A stretch of 57,789 nucleotides of DNA from Bacteroidota bacterium (GCA_947476645.1 CANJRM010000011.1:1-57789), one strand, 5' to 3'; positions 34,397 through 42,904 are shown, counted from the first letter of the stretch. Numbers and translations are program-made. The notes: a model not told the origin generated them from the letters alone.

Positions 34397-34910
34397 ACAT
34401 ACCCTTTCCCGATTGAGCGGAACTTCCATTTTTTAACATTCGGGAATTGGCAAATGCATCCGTAACTCTTACCGAAGTAGTTCAAGCATTTAAAACCTTG
34501 CCGTAACTCTTACGGAAGCATTCCAAGCATTTGAAACCTTACCGTAACTCTTACGGAGGCATTCCAAGCATTTAAAACCTTTCCGTAACTTTTACGGAAG
34601 CATTCCAAGCATTTAAAACCTTGACGTAACTTTTACGGAAGCAATTCAAGCATTTAAATCGTTGCCGTAACTTTTACGGAGACAGTTCAAGCATTTAAAT
34701 CGCTGCCGTAACTTTTACGAAAGCATTCCGGAGTTTCAGATTACGTCCGTGGCTTCCACGGAGGCATTCGGAAGTTCCAGATTACGTCCGTAACTCTTAC
34801 GGAGGCATTCGGAAATATCCAATCACGTCCATAGCTTCCACGAATGCAGTGTGAAATATTCAATTAAATCCTTGGCTTTTACGGAAGTTTTCGTGGCATT
34901 CCAATATTCT
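34397..34910. repeat. 41-bp hairpin repeat array, copy 1 (11 units plus shared left flank)
   Basis: Left flank 34397-34459 (ACATACCCTTTCCCGATTGA... to ...ATTGGCAAATGC) is not repetitive but is nearly identical to the flank at 43292. Units then start at 34460 and every 41 bases to 34870. A typical unit holds CCGTAA-CTC-TTACGG (6-bp stem, 3-base loop, often extended to 9-10 bp) and a spacer GCATTCCAAGCATTTAAAAC. Unit 34747 has CCGTGG-CTT-CCACGG: two base pairs changed on both arms. Later units carry a different spacer (GGAAGTTCCAGATTACGT). It fills the 570 bases between the convergent lipoprotein gene and hisIE and ends 4 bases before the hisIE stop. Confidence 0.93.
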
Positions 34911-34914
34911 CACA

Positions 34915-35511
34915 CTACTTTTTACGGGCTTCAAGTTTCGCAATTACATCTTGCAGTTTGAAGCCTTTTGCTTGTAACAATATCAAGTAGTGAAAGAGCA
35001 AATCTGCTGATTCATTTAGAAATAAATCATTGTTATTGTCTTTTGATTCTATTACCATTTCTATGGCTTCTTCACCCACCTTTTGTGCAACCTTATTAAT
35101 GCCTTCTACAAAGAGCTTTGAAGTATATGAGTCTTGAGCGGGTGAATTTTTCCGTGCTTCAATAGTTTGTTCCAGCTCCAAAAGAAAACTCAATCCGTCC
35201 TTTTCATTTTTCTCGTTCCAGCAAGTATCGGCACCGGTGTGGCAAACTGCACCAACCGGATTTACCTTAATAAGAAGTGTATCATTATCGCAATCTATTT
35301 GCATAGAAACTACATTCAGATAGTTGCCGCTTTCTTGGCCCTTTGTCCATAAGCGATTTTTCGTTCGGCTGAAAAAAGTAACGCGCTTTTCGTTCTGTGT
35401 TTTCTGAAAAGCTTCTTCGTTCATAAAACCCAACATCAAAACCTTATTGGTTATAGCATCTTGGATAATAGCAGGAACAAGTCCGTTTCCTTTGGCAAAA
35501 TCTATCTTCAT
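34915..35511 (-). CDS. hisIE: Bifunctional phosphoribosyl-AMP cyclohydrolase / phosphoribosyl-ATP pyrophosphatase
   Basis: 198 residues. Steps 2 and 3 of histidine synthesis. The HisI domain (1-105) shows '[12 protein letters not shown]', '[19 protein letters not shown]', the metal site '[11 protein letters not shown]' and '[12 protein letters not shown]'. The HisE domain (110-198) shows '[20 protein letters not shown]', '[17 protein letters not shown]'. Start ATG overlaps the hisF stop (ATGA). Last gene of the his operon; the 41-bp hairpin array lies immediately downstream and may act on its 3' end. Length matches fused HisIE of this phylum. Confidence 0.95.
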   Translation of the reverse strand: MKIDFAKGNGLVPAIIQDAITNKVLMLGFMNEEAFQKTQNEKRVTFFSRTKNRLWTKGQESGNYLNVVSMQIDCDNDTLLIKVNPVGAVCHTGADTCWNEKNEKDGLSFLLELEQTIEARKNSPAQDSYTSKLFVEGINKVAQKVGEEAIEMVIESKDNNNDLFLNESADLLFHYLILLQAKGFKLQDVIAKLEARKK

Positions 35512-36260
35512 AATCTTACAGTTATTCCTTTTTGACCTAAATAATTTTTCAAATCGCTTATTCCAATTTCTTTAAAATGAAAAATGCTGGCAGCTAATGC
35601 CGCATCTGCTTTACCATCAGTAAAGGTATCGTAGAAATGTTCCATCGTTCCAGCGCCACCAGATGCGATTACCGGGATATTGACTATTTCTGAAAGTTGC
35701 CGTAAAGCTTCATTCGCAAAACCTTTTTTTGTTCCATCATGATTCATAGAAGTAAAAAGAATTTCACCGGCTCCGCGCTGCTCGCCTTCCTTCGCCCATG
35801 CAAACAAATCAATTTCAGTTTCTACTCTTCCTCCGTTCAAATACACTTTCCAATTCGTTGTTTGTTTCGCGTCTATAGCCAACACCAAACATTGGCTTCC
35901 AAATTTTTCAGCAATGTCAGAAATCAATTTTGGATTTCGCACCGCTGCTGAGTTCAAAGAAATTTTATCGGCTCCGCTTTGAAGCAAAGCATACACATCT
36001 TCCACAGAAGAAATTCCACCGCCAACAGTAAAAGGAATATTGATGGTGGCAGCTATGCGCTCCACTAAAGCAACAAGTGTTTTTCTTTTTTCATGTGTAG
36101 CCGTAATATCCAAAAACACCAACTCGTCTGCTCCTTCCTCAGTATAAATTTTTGCAAGCTCCACCGGGTCACCAGCATCGCGCAGGTTTTCAAAATTCAC
36201 ACCTTTTACGGTGCGACCATCTTTAATATCTAAGCATGGAATAATTCGTTTGGCTAACAC
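35508..36260 (-). CDS. hisF: Imidazole glycerol phosphate synthase, cyclase subunit
   Basis: 250 residues, (beta/alpha)8 barrel that with HisH turns PRFAR and glutamine-derived ammonia into IGP and AICAR. Motifs: '[20 protein letters not shown]' with catalytic Asp, '[14 protein letters not shown]', '[14 protein letters not shown]', '[12 protein letters not shown]', '[20 protein letters not shown]' (second catalytic Asp), '[15 protein letters not shown]', '[15 protein letters not shown]'. Start is GTG directly after the hisA stop (TGA GTG). It overlaps hisIE by 4 bases. Confidence 0.96.
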   Translation of the reverse strand: MLAKRIIPCLDIKDGRTVKGVNFENLRDAGDPVELAKIYTEEGADELVFLDITATHEKRKTLVALVERIAATINIPFTVGGGISSVEDVYALLQSGADKISLNSAAVRNPKLISDIAEKFGSQCLVLAIDAKQTTNWKVYLNGGRVETEIDLFAWAKEGEQRGAGEILFTSMNHDGTKKGFANEALRQLSEIVNIPVIASGGAGTMEHFYDTFTDGKADAALAASIFHFKEIGISDLKNYLGQKGITVRL

Positions 36261-36977
36261 TCAATTAAATTTTGACAAATCTGCTAATGAAATTTTTCCT
36301 TCATAAATCGCCTTACCGATAATTGCTCCATGTAAACAGGTTTCCCTCAAAACATTCAATTCATCCAAATCGCTCACGCCTCCGCTTGCAATCAGTTTTA
36401 TTGAAGGGAATTGTTGAAGAATTTTTTTGTAGAGGGAAATAGATGAGCCTTGCAGCATTCCATCTTTTGCAATATCGGTACAGATGACATACTGAATTCC
36501 ATGAGTCACATAATCTTTCAAAAATCCGAAGAGATTGATGCTGCTGTTTTCCTGCCATCCACTCACTGCTATCATTTCATCTTTTACATCTGCTCCTAGA
36601 ATGATTTTTTCTGCTCCGTATTTATCTAGCCAACGCAAAACAGTGTCGCGCGATTTAACAGCAATGCTTCCGGCAGTAATCTGTTGTGCACCTGAATCGA
36701 AAGCGATTTTTATATCCTCATCGGTTTTTATCCCTCCACCAAAATCTATTTTGAGTTTTGTTTGCGAACTGATTGTCTGCAAAGTTTTGTGGTTGACAAT
36801 ATGGTTTGCCTTTGCTCCGTCTAAATCTACCAAATGCAATCGCTGCAAACCGGCTGTTTGAAATTGTTTGGCAACCTCTAATGGATTTTCATTGTAAATA
36901 ATTTTCTGCGAGTAATCGCCCTGGGAGAGCCGCACACATTTTCCGTCTATAATGTCTATGGCAGGAATTATTTCCAT
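36261..36977 (-). CDS. hisA: ProFAR isomerase (phosphoribosylformimino-AICAR ribotide isomerase)
   Basis: 238 residues, (beta/alpha)8 barrel paralogous to HisF. Motifs: '[22 protein letters not shown]' (catalytic Asp), '[12 protein letters not shown]', '[14 protein letters not shown]', '[10 protein letters not shown]', '[17 protein letters not shown]' (second catalytic Asp), '[13 protein letters not shown]', '[13 protein letters not shown]'. It starts one base into the hisH stop codon and abuts hisF, consistent with a tight operon. Confidence 0.96.
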   Translation of the reverse strand: MEIIPAIDIIDGKCVRLSQGDYSQKIIYNENPLEVAKQFQTAGLQRLHLVDLDGAKANHIVNHKTLQTISSQTKLKIDFGGGIKTDEDIKIAFDSGAQQITAGSIAVKSRDTVLRWLDKYGAEKIILGADVKDEMIAVSGWQENSSINLFGFLKDYVTHGIQYVICTDIAKDGMLQGSSISLYKKILQQFPSIKLIASGGVSDLDELNVLRETCLHGAIIGKAIYEGKISLADLSKFN

Positions 36978-37528
36978 TATGCTTCTATAAATTTTTTCAA
37001 AAAATCTTCTCCAGCCTTGCCACTTTTTTCAGGATGAAATTGCACAGCAGAAAAATTTTCTTTTTGAATAGCCGCAGAAAATTGGGTGATATAGTTGCAA
37101 CTGAATGTGGTGAATTCGTTCTGAGGAACATAATAGCTGTGAACAAAATAGTACCATTCATCACTACCATCTGTTTTGTTCCAGCCTATGTGTGGCACTT
37201 TCAGCTTTGGCTCAAATAGTTTTACGCTTTCATCAAAAATTCCTAAACAATCTGTGTTGCCTTCTTCGCTAAACCTGCACATTAGTTGCATGCCCAGGCA
37301 AATGCCAAGCACCGGTTGCTTTAATTGCGGTATTATAACATCTAAACCTTTTTTCTTCAAGACATCCATTGCCGCCTTGGCGTGACCAACTCCCGGAAAA
37401 ATAATTTTATCGGCTGAAAGAATTTCCTCCTTGTTATCAGATAAAACAGGAGTAATCCCTAATCGTTGAAAAGCAAACTTGACCGATTGGGTATTTCCAG
37501 CCCCGTAGTTGATGATAACCAGTTTCAT
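36977..37528 (-). CDS. hisH: Imidazole glycerol phosphate synthase, glutamine amidotransferase subunit
   Basis: 183 residues, class I glutaminase that feeds ammonia to HisF. '[20 protein letters not shown]', '[17 protein letters not shown]', nucleophile Cys in '[12 protein letters not shown]', and the His/Glu pair in '[15 protein letters not shown]' complete the triad; 'HIGWNKT' and 'YYFVHSYY' are also typical. Slightly shorter than the usual 195-200. One-base overlaps with hisB and hisA. Confidence 0.96.
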   Translation of the reverse strand: MKLVIINYGAGNTQSVKFAFQRLGITPVLSDNKEEILSADKIIFPGVGHAKAAMDVLKKKGLDVIIPQLKQPVLGICLGMQLMCRFSEEGNTDCLGIFDESVKLFEPKLKVPHIGWNKTDGSDEWYYFVHSYYVPQNEFTTFSCNYITQFSAAIQKENFSAVQFHPEKSGKAGEDFLKKFIEA

Positions 37529-38661
37529 TAAAGCGTTCCTTTAGTAGAGGGAAGTTGAAGGTTATTCAAATCGCGCTTTACCGCCATTTTAATTGCCTTA
37601 GCGAATGCCTTAAATATGGCTTCAATTTTATGGTGTTCGTTTTCGCCTTCTGCTTTAATATTCAAGTTGCATTTTGCAGCATCGCTGAATGATTTAAAGA
37701 AATGAAAGAACATTTCGGTAGGAACATCTCCTACTTTCTCGCGCTTAAATTCCGCATTCCATTCAATCCAATTTCTTCCGCCAAAGTCAATGGCCACTTG
37801 TGCTAATGCATCATCCATCGGCAAACAAAATCCATAACGCTCAATTCCTTTCTTATCTCCAAGAGCAACTGCAAATGTTTCTCCAAGTGTAATTGCGGTG
37901 TCTTCTATGGTATGGTGTTCATCAATTTGCAAATCTCCTTCGGCAGAAATATTCAAGTCAACATTGCCGTGCTTTGCGATTTGTTCCAGCATGTGGTTTA
38001 AAAAATAAAGACCAGTTGCGATTTCCACTTTACCTGTACCATCAAGATTTAGCTCAACAGTAATTTGCGTCTCCTTGGTGTTTCTTGAATGAGTAGCGTG
38101 TCTCGGTCCGCCTTTTAAATACTTATAAATCTGCTCCCAGTCGAGGGTTTCAAGAGCAATAGATTTTTTCAGTTCTTTCTGGCTGTCTTTCACTTCCGTA
38201 GCACCAAGGCCTCTTCCATCGTTTAAGTAAAAACATTTAGCACCAAGATTTTTTGCCAACTGCACATCGGTAATTCTATCGCCAATTACAAATGAGTTTT
38301 TCAAATCGTAGTCGGCAGAAAAATATTTGGTGAGCATACCAGTGCCTGGCTTCCGCGTAGGTAGGTTCTCATGCGGAAAAGATTTATCAATGTGCACATC
38401 TGCAAAATGAATACCGTCATCATCAAATGTTTTCACGATAAAATTTTGCACCGGCCAAAAATCTTCCTCTAAAAAATCGGGAGTTCCTAAGCCATCCTGG
38501 TTAGTGACCATCACTAATTCATAATCTAACTCGCGGGTAATTTTACCAAGCCAGTAAAATACTTGCGGATAGAAAACCACCTTTTCAAATTTTTCAATTT
38601 TAAAATCATCAGTTTCTAAAATTAAGGTGCCGTCACGGTCAATGAATAAAACTTTTTTCAT
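37528..38661 (-). CDS. hisB: Bifunctional histidinol-phosphatase / imidazole glycerol-phosphate dehydratase
   Basis: 377 residues. The N-terminal HAD phosphatase (1-165) shows '[17 protein letters not shown]' (DxD nucleophile), '[13 protein letters not shown]', '[18 protein letters not shown]'. The C-terminal IGPD domain (from about 180) shows '[17 protein letters not shown]', '[19 protein letters not shown]', '[15 protein letters not shown]' and '[19 protein letters not shown]' with the manganese-binding His clusters. This enterobacterial-type fusion is also standard in Bacteroidota. Overlaps hisC by 4 bases. Confidence 0.96.
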   Translation of the reverse strand: MKKVLFIDRDGTLILETDDFKIEKFEKVVFYPQVFYWLGKITRELDYELVMVTNQDGLGTPDFLEEDFWPVQNFIVKTFDDDGIHFADVHIDKSFPHENLPTRKPGTGMLTKYFSADYDLKNSFVIGDRITDVQLAKNLGAKCFYLNDGRGLGATEVKDSQKELKKSIALETLDWEQIYKYLKGGPRHATHSRNTKETQITVELNLDGTGKVEIATGLYFLNHMLEQIAKHGNVDLNISAEGDLQIDEHHTIEDTAITLGETFAVALGDKKGIERYGFCLPMDDALAQVAIDFGGRNWIEWNAEFKREKVGDVPTEMFFHFFKSFSDAAKCNLNIKAEGENEHHKIEAIFKAFAKAIKMAVKRDLNNLQLPSTKGTL

Positions 38662-39707
38662 GCTGTAAATTTAGTAAGCGCATTTAGCAAGGCGCGGTTT
38701 TCAGATTCTGTTCCTACGGTTATTCTTAAACATCCTTCGCATAAGGCTACTTTACTTCTATCGCGCACAATAATACCGAGCGATACAAGATAGTTGTAGG
38801 TAGCCTGCGCATCTTTCACTTTTACTAAAACAAAATTTGCATCGGAAGAATAAATTTTTTCAACTAAAGAATTTTGTTGTAGTGCATCTTCCAGTTTTTT
38901 CCTTTCAGCAATTGTTTCGCGAATATGCTGATTCACCCAGCCAATATTATCAAGTGATGTCATGGCAAGTTGCTGTGTGGCCTGGTTGATATTGTATGGC
39001 GGTTTTACCTTGTTCATGTAATCAATAATTATTTGCGGTGCGAAAGCCATACCCAAACGCAAAGCGGCCAAGCCCCATGCTTTGGAGAAGGTTTGCAGCA
39101 CAACCACGTTTTCATATTCGGTAAGTAACCGAATAGCAGATTTTTGTTTGGAGTAATTGATATACGCCTCATCAATAACTACAATGCCCGGAAATTTCTG
39201 AATCAATACTTCTACATCATCGGCATGAAAGGAATTAGCCGTTGGATTATTGGGGGAACAGATGAAAAGCAACTTCGAATGTTTGTCGTAGCTTTCCAAA
39301 ATTCGTTCTACATCTAACTCAAAAGATGGAAGCAGATTTATTCTCCGAACTTCTACATCATTGATATTTGCACTCACTTCATACATTCCATAAGTGGGCG
39401 GACAGATAATTACATTATCCGTTTTCGGTTCGCAGAAAATGCGGAACAGCACATCAATAGCTTCATCGCTGCCATTACCCAAAAAAATATTTTGAGATGG
39501 AACACCCTTTATGCTGCTGATTTTTTCTTTCAGTTTTTTCTGTAGCGGGTCAGGATAACGGTTGTAGTTTTCTGAAAGCGGAGAACCAAAACTATTTTCG
39601 TTAGCATCTAAAAAAACAGAAGCATCTCCCTTAAATTCATCGCGGGCAGATGAATAAGGTTTTAGGTTCAGCACATTCTGACGAATAATAGTTTCTACAT
39701 CGAACAT
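38658..39707 (-). CDS. hisC: Histidinol-phosphate aminotransferase
   Basis: 349 residues, PLP-dependent fold type I. '[22 protein letters not shown]', '[20 protein letters not shown]', '[15 protein letters not shown]', '[17 protein letters not shown]', PLP lysine in '[18 protein letters not shown]', phosphate-contact 'ANFVLVKV' and C-terminal '[18 protein letters not shown]'. It starts at the last base of the hisD stop codon and overlaps hisB by 4 bases. Confidence 0.96.
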   Translation of the reverse strand: MFDVETIIRQNVLNLKPYSSARDEFKGDASVFLDANENSFGSPLSENYNRYPDPLQKKLKEKISSIKGVPSQNIFLGNGSDEAIDVLFRIFCEPKTDNVIICPPTYGMYEVSANINDVEVRRINLLPSFELDVERILESYDKHSKLLFICSPNNPTANSFHADDVEVLIQKFPGIVVIDEAYINYSKQKSAIRLLTEYENVVVLQTFSKAWGLAALRLGMAFAPQIIIDYMNKVKPPYNINQATQQLAMTSLDNIGWVNQHIRETIAERKKLEDALQQNSLVEKIYSSDANFVLVKVKDAQATYNYLVSLGIIVRDRSKVALCEGCLRITVGTESENRALLNALTKFTA

Positions 39708-40996
39708 TACTTCTTCTTTAATTTTTTCAAACGAATGCTCACAGCATTTTTATGTGCCGATAAACTTTCTGCTTCTGCCATATTCTCAATCACACTTCCA
39801 ATATTCTTAATGCCCTTGGGGGAAATTTTTTGATACGTAACTTTCTTAACAAAAGAATCTAATGATACTCCTCCGTAAACTCTTGCATAACCATTAGTTG
39901 GCAAAGTATGGTTAGTGCCGCTGGCATAATCGCCTGCACTTTCGGGTGTGTAATTGCCAATGAAAACCGAACCGGCATTCACTACATTTTTTATGAAATA
40001 ACTTTCATCCTTTACTGCTAATATTAAATGCTCCGGTGCGTATTGATTGATAATATTTACTGCCTCCTGTTTGTTCTTCACCAAAATTATTTTTGAGTGC
40101 AGAAGGGCTTGCGCAGCAATATCTTTACGTGGCAATTTTTTGAGCTGACGGACAACTTCTGCTTGCACTTTTGCAATCAAGGTTTCTTTTAGTGCAACAA
40201 ATATTACCTGCGAATCGGCACCATGCTCTGCCTGCGAAAGCAAATCGGCAGCCACAAAAGACGGCTCACAAGTTTCATCTCCGACCACTAAAACTTCTGA
40301 TGGTCCTGCGGGCATATCAATAGCCATACCCTCTTTTTGTATTAACTGCTTGGCAACTGTTACATATTGATTTCCCGGTCCAAAAATCTTGTCAACTTTC
40401 GTAATAGTTTTTGTTCCATAAGCCATGGCAGCTATCGCCTGCGCTCCGCCTGTTTTATAAATTTCATGAACGCCACAAAGCTGTGCAGCAAACAAAATAG
40501 CGGGGTGTATTTTGCCCTCCTTATTCGGTGGCGTGCAAAGAACAATTCTTGCACAACAGGCAATACTTGCAGGAGTAGCCAACATTAAAACCGTGGAGAA
40601 CAAAGGCGCACTCCCTCCCGGTATATACAAACCTACATTTTGTATAGCTCTGCTTTCACGCCAGCAAACAACACCCTTAGTGGTTTCAATTTTCTTCTCT
40701 TTCAACTCCTGTGCCTGATGAAATCTTTTGATATTCCGGTAGGCTGTTTCAATTGCCCGCTTCAACTTCTTATCAACTAAACCTTGCGCTTCTTTTATCT
40801 CTTTTTCTGTTACACGCAATTCTTTCACTATTGCTTTATCAAACTTCAGCGCATAACTTCTTAAAGCAGCATCTCCATTCTTCTTCACCTCATTCAGAAT
40901 TTGCTGTACTGTTTTTTCAATAACAGCACTATCTGCCGAAGGTCGCTTCAACAACTTTTCTAAATCTTTTTGCTTTGGATATTTTATTACCTGCAT
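39707..40996 (-). CDS. hisD: Histidinol dehydrogenase
   Basis: 429 residues from the ATG at 40994-40996 (MQVIKYPKQKDLEKLLKRP); a TTG four codons upstream is also in frame but falls next to a short repeat, so the ATG is preferred. Zinc enzyme making histidine from histidinol by two NAD-dependent oxidations. Motifs: 'YIPGGSAPLFSTVLMLA', 'KTGGAQAIAAMAYGT', 'KIFGPGNQYVTVAKQ', 'IDMPAGPSEVLVVGDE', 'LLSQAEHGADSQVIFV' (zinc His/Gln), 'QYAPEHLILAV', 'SAGDYASGTNHTLPTNG'. Separated from hisG by 36 bases holding a CCCCTAAA-type repeat. Confidence 0.96.
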   Translation of the reverse strand: MQVIKYPKQKDLEKLLKRPSADSAVIEKTVQQILNEVKKNGDAALRSYALKFDKAIVKELRVTEKEIKEAQGLVDKKLKRAIETAYRNIKRFHQAQELKEKKIETTKGVVCWRESRAIQNVGLYIPGGSAPLFSTVLMLATPASIACCARIVLCTPPNKEGKIHPAILFAAQLCGVHEIYKTGGAQAIAAMAYGTKTITKVDKIFGPGNQYVTVAKQLIQKEGMAIDMPAGPSEVLVVGDETCEPSFVAADLLSQAEHGADSQVIFVALKETLIAKVQAEVVRQLKKLPRKDIAAQALLHSKIILVKNKQEAVNIINQYAPEHLILAVKDESYFIKNVVNAGSVFIGNYTPESAGDYASGTNHTLPTNGYARVYGGVSLDSFVKKVTYQKISPKGIKNIGSVIENMAEAESLSAHKNAVSIRLKKLKKK

Positions 40997-41010
40997 CTCT
41001 GTATTCAAGT

Positions 41011-41033
41011 CCCCTTTAGGGGATTTAGGGGTT
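41011..41033. repeat. Short CCCCTAAA-type repeat in the hisG-hisD spacer
   Basis: Leftward strand reads AACCCCTAAATCCCCTAAAG followed by GGGACTT: two 9-base words CCCCTAAAT and CCCCTAAAG closing into a small palindrome (CCCCTAAAGGGG). It occupies most of the only true intergenic gap inside the operon. Confidence 0.7.
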
Positions 41034-41896
41034 TACATCACCATTTTTTCAATCGGCACAACTAAAATTCCCTGCGCACCCAATTTTTTTAATCCATCAA
41101 TCTTATCCCAAAATTCGTTTTCGCTGATAACCGAGTGCAATGAACTCCAACCTTCTTCTGCTAAAGGAAGAATCGTTGGGCTTTTCATTCCCGGCAGCAA
41201 TGCAATTATCTCCTGCAATTTATTGTTGGGCGCATTCAGCAAAATGTATTTGTTATTGCGTGCCGACAACACTGCATTTATTCGAAACAATAATTTATCG
41301 AACAAGTTCTTTGCTTCTGCACTTAAATTTTTTCCGGTAATTAAAACCGCTTCCGACTGAAACAAAACCTCCACTTCTTTCAATCCATTTTTAAAAAGAG
41401 TAGAACCGGTGCTTACTATATCGCAAATGCCATCTGCTAAACCAATGTTCGGAGCAATTTCTACCGAGCCAGAAATTTCATGAATCTCAGCGTTTAAGTT
41501 ATTTTTCTTCAAAAACTGCTGAAGTGTATTCGGATAAGAAGTAGCCAGTTTCTTTCCATCAAAATAATGCAACCCGTTATAATTTTCGTTTTTTGGTATG
41601 GCCAGTGAAACTTTGCATTTGCTAAAACCTAAATGTTGAATCAGTTTTACTTCATGCGGTTTTTCAATCAGCAGGTTTTCGCCAATAATGGCAATGTCTG
41701 CCACACCATCTTCTATGTATTGCGGAATATCGCTGTTGCGCAAAAAGAAAAGTTCCAACGGAAAATTTCTTGCGGTTACTTTCAACTGGTCCTCGCCATT
41801 ATCAATAGCAATACCACAATCTTTAATCAGCTTTAGCGAATCTTCATTCAACCGCCCCGATTTTTGAATAGCTATTCTTAATTTTTTCTCTGCCAT
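41033..41896 (-). CDS. hisG: ATP phosphoribosyltransferase, long form
   Basis: 287 residues. First and committed enzyme of the pathway: ATP plus PRPP gives phosphoribosyl-ATP. 'LRIAIQKSGRLNEDSLKLIKDCGI', 'IPQYIEDGVADIAIIGENLL', 'SKCKVSLAIPKN', 'KLATSYPNTLQQFLKKN', PRPP loop 'ISGSVEIAPNIGLADGICDIVSTGSTLFKNGL'-region (split motifs GSVEIAP and DIVSTGSTL), and a C-terminal ACT-like regulatory domain ('LLPGMKSPTILPLAEEGWSSLHSVISENEFW', quoted in part) that binds histidine for feedback inhibition. First structural gene of the operon; preceded by the attenuator at 41911-42020. Confidence 0.96.
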   Translation of the reverse strand: MAEKKLRIAIQKSGRLNEDSLKLIKDCGIAIDNGEDQLKVTARNFPLELFFLRNSDIPQYIEDGVADIAIIGENLLIEKPHEVKLIQHLGFSKCKVSLAIPKNENYNGLHYFDGKKLATSYPNTLQQFLKKNNLNAEIHEISGSVEIAPNIGLADGICDIVSTGSTLFKNGLKEVEVLFQSEAVLITGKNLSAEAKNLFDKLLFRINAVLSARNNKYILLNAPNNKLQEIIALLPGMKSPTILPLAEEGWSSLHSVISENEFWDKIDGLKKLGAQGILVVPIEKMVM

Positions 41897-41910
41897 AATT
41901 ATTCAATTAA

Positions 41911-41939
41911 AAAGCCCGCTGATGTTTACAGCGGGCTTT
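41911..41939 (-). terminator. Attenuator terminator hairpin before hisG
   Basis: Perfect 10-bp inverted repeat AAAGCCCGCT / AGCGGGCTTT with a 9-base loop (GTAAACATC in the leftward RNA), followed by TTAATT so that five U residues end the stem. It stands 15 bases before the hisG ATG and 28 bases after the stop codon of the leader peptide. The loop plus the first base of the 3' arm (AAACATCA, 41927-41920) is exactly complementary to TGATGTTT at 41969-41962, which overlaps the leader's stop codon. That makes it the terminator arm of a leader-peptide attenuator rather than an ordinary terminator. Confidence 0.88.
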
Positions 41940-41966
41940 CATTTATTTTTTGCTTACACAAAAACA

Positions 41967-42020
41967 TCAATTATTTCGCTGTGCGATTATTGAATGATGG
42001 TGATGTGTAATGCGAATCAT
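41967..42020 (-). CDS. hisL: his operon leader peptide
   Basis: An 18-codon frame on the minus strand, ATG 42018-42020 to TGA 41967-41969, encoding MIRITHHHHSIIAQRNN. Four successive His codons (CAT CAC CAT CAT) lie at codons 6-9. It lies between a well-matched promoter (42038-42068) and the hairpin at 41911-41939, in front of hisG. Segment 1 ACATCA (42006-42001, overlapping the first His codons) can pair with TGATGT of segment 2 (41969-41964); segment 2 can instead pair over 8 bp with segment 3 AAACATCA in the terminator. Stalling at His codons would free segment 2 and block termination. Too short for ordinary gene finding. The peptide itself is expected to have no function beyond sensing charged His-tRNA. 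Confidence 0.85.
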   Translation of the reverse strand: MIRITHHHHSIIAQRNN

Positions 42021-42037
42021 TGTTTTAAATTATGTGC

Positions 42038-42068
42038 CGAAGATAAAAGCAGGTTTTATAAAACCAAA
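42038..42068 (-). promoter_or_regulatory. Promoter of the his operon
   Basis: Leftward -33 box TTTG (42068-42065), a 19-base spacer and -7 box TATCTTCG (42045-42038), against the Bacteroidota consensus TTTG-N19-TAnnTTTG (one mismatch). Transcription would start about 10-15 bases before the leader ATG. The -33 box is part of a 7-bp inverted repeat CAAAGAT / ATCTTTG (42065-42071 and 42084-42090), a possible operator. Confidence 0.6.
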
Positions 42069-42185
42069 GATCAGTAAGAAATAATCTTTGAGTTCTTTAC
42101 CCAAAAACAAGTACCCAGGTTAGTATAGAAATTTGCGGATTGCTTAAATATGGAGTTTGGTAATTATCCTGAACAATAATAGGGC

Positions 42186-42440
42186 ATGTCCTGCAAGGGT
42201 CGTGATGAATGGTTTATTCGCTCGCTGGTGGCTTATGATATTTCTGCTTTAATGGAATACAAAAATCTTTCGATACGCGAAGTCTGCGAAGAAGTAGTGA
42301 TGAAGAAGCCAGTAAATAGAGGTGCCGAAGGCGGCTTGATTGCGATTGACAAACACGGCACTCTGCTCGATACTAACGCCATTGCTCCCAAGGCCGATGA
42401 AGGCATGAAGCATACCCATGTTTTGGAGAAGAAGATGTAG
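42186..42440 (+). pseudogene. C-terminal remnant of an isoaspartyl peptidase/L-asparaginase with a YihY-like tail
   Basis: 84 residues. 'MSCKGRDEWFIRSLVAYDIS' and 'ALMEYKNLSIREVCEEVVM' to 'GAEGGLIAIDKHG' match the last third of the plant-type asparaginase/isoaspartyl peptidase beta subunit ('SCTGxGExFIR...AYDISALMEY', 'GGxGGLIAID'). The N-terminal part including the catalytic Thr is missing, and in-frame stops precede the ATG. After 'DKHG' the protein does not continue with the family's end but with TLLDTNAIAPKADEGMKHTH, almost identical to the YihY C-terminus. Whether it is still translated is unknown. It lies between the his promoter and the 21-bp arrays. Confidence 0.7.
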
Positions 42441-42446
42441 TATTCT

Positions 42447-42897
42447 GCTGTCAACTTTTCGGAAACTACTGGAAATCTTTCTGAACCTTCCGGAAGGTTT
42501 GACCCAACTACCGGAAGGTTTTTAATAACTACCCGAAACTTTTCGGAAGTTTATGTCAGGTTTTACAAACCCAACATCAGTTTTTCGAAAACTGATGTCA
42601 ACTTTGCGGAAGTTGCTGTCAACTTTTTCAAACCTAACAGCAGGTTTCCCGAACCTGATGTCAACCTTTCGGAACTTGATGTTAGGTTTTCCAAGCCTAA
42701 CATCAGTTTTTCGAAAACTGATGTCGACTTTTCGGAAGTTGATGTCAACTTTTTCAAACCTAACAGCAGGTTTCCCGAACCTGATGTCAACCTTTCGGAA
42801 CTTGATGTTAGGTTTTCCAAGCCTAACATCAGTTTTTCGAAAACTGATGTCGACTTTTCGGAAGTTGATGTCAGGTTTTCCGAACCTGATGTTAGTT
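42447..42897. repeat. 21-bp hairpin repeat array C1 (about 21 units, with a 126-bp second-order duplication)
   Basis: Exact 21-base steps from 42447. Units are hairpins with different but self-complementary arms: AGTTTT-TCG-AAAACT, CAGGTT-TCCCG-AACCTG, AACTT-TTCGG-AAGTT, AGGTTTTCCAAGCCT. Six successive units (42615-42740) are repeated almost identically at 42741-42866. The region is open in several frames, giving heptapeptide patterns such as LMSTFRN; I do not regard these as genes. Confidence 0.93.
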
Positions 42898-42904
42898 GAG
42901 CATA

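Noticed and set aside
34397-34910. CRISPR array
   Set aside because: The 41-bp units have no unique spacers between constant repeats; spacers are repeated too, and no cas gene is present. The same holds for the array at 43292.
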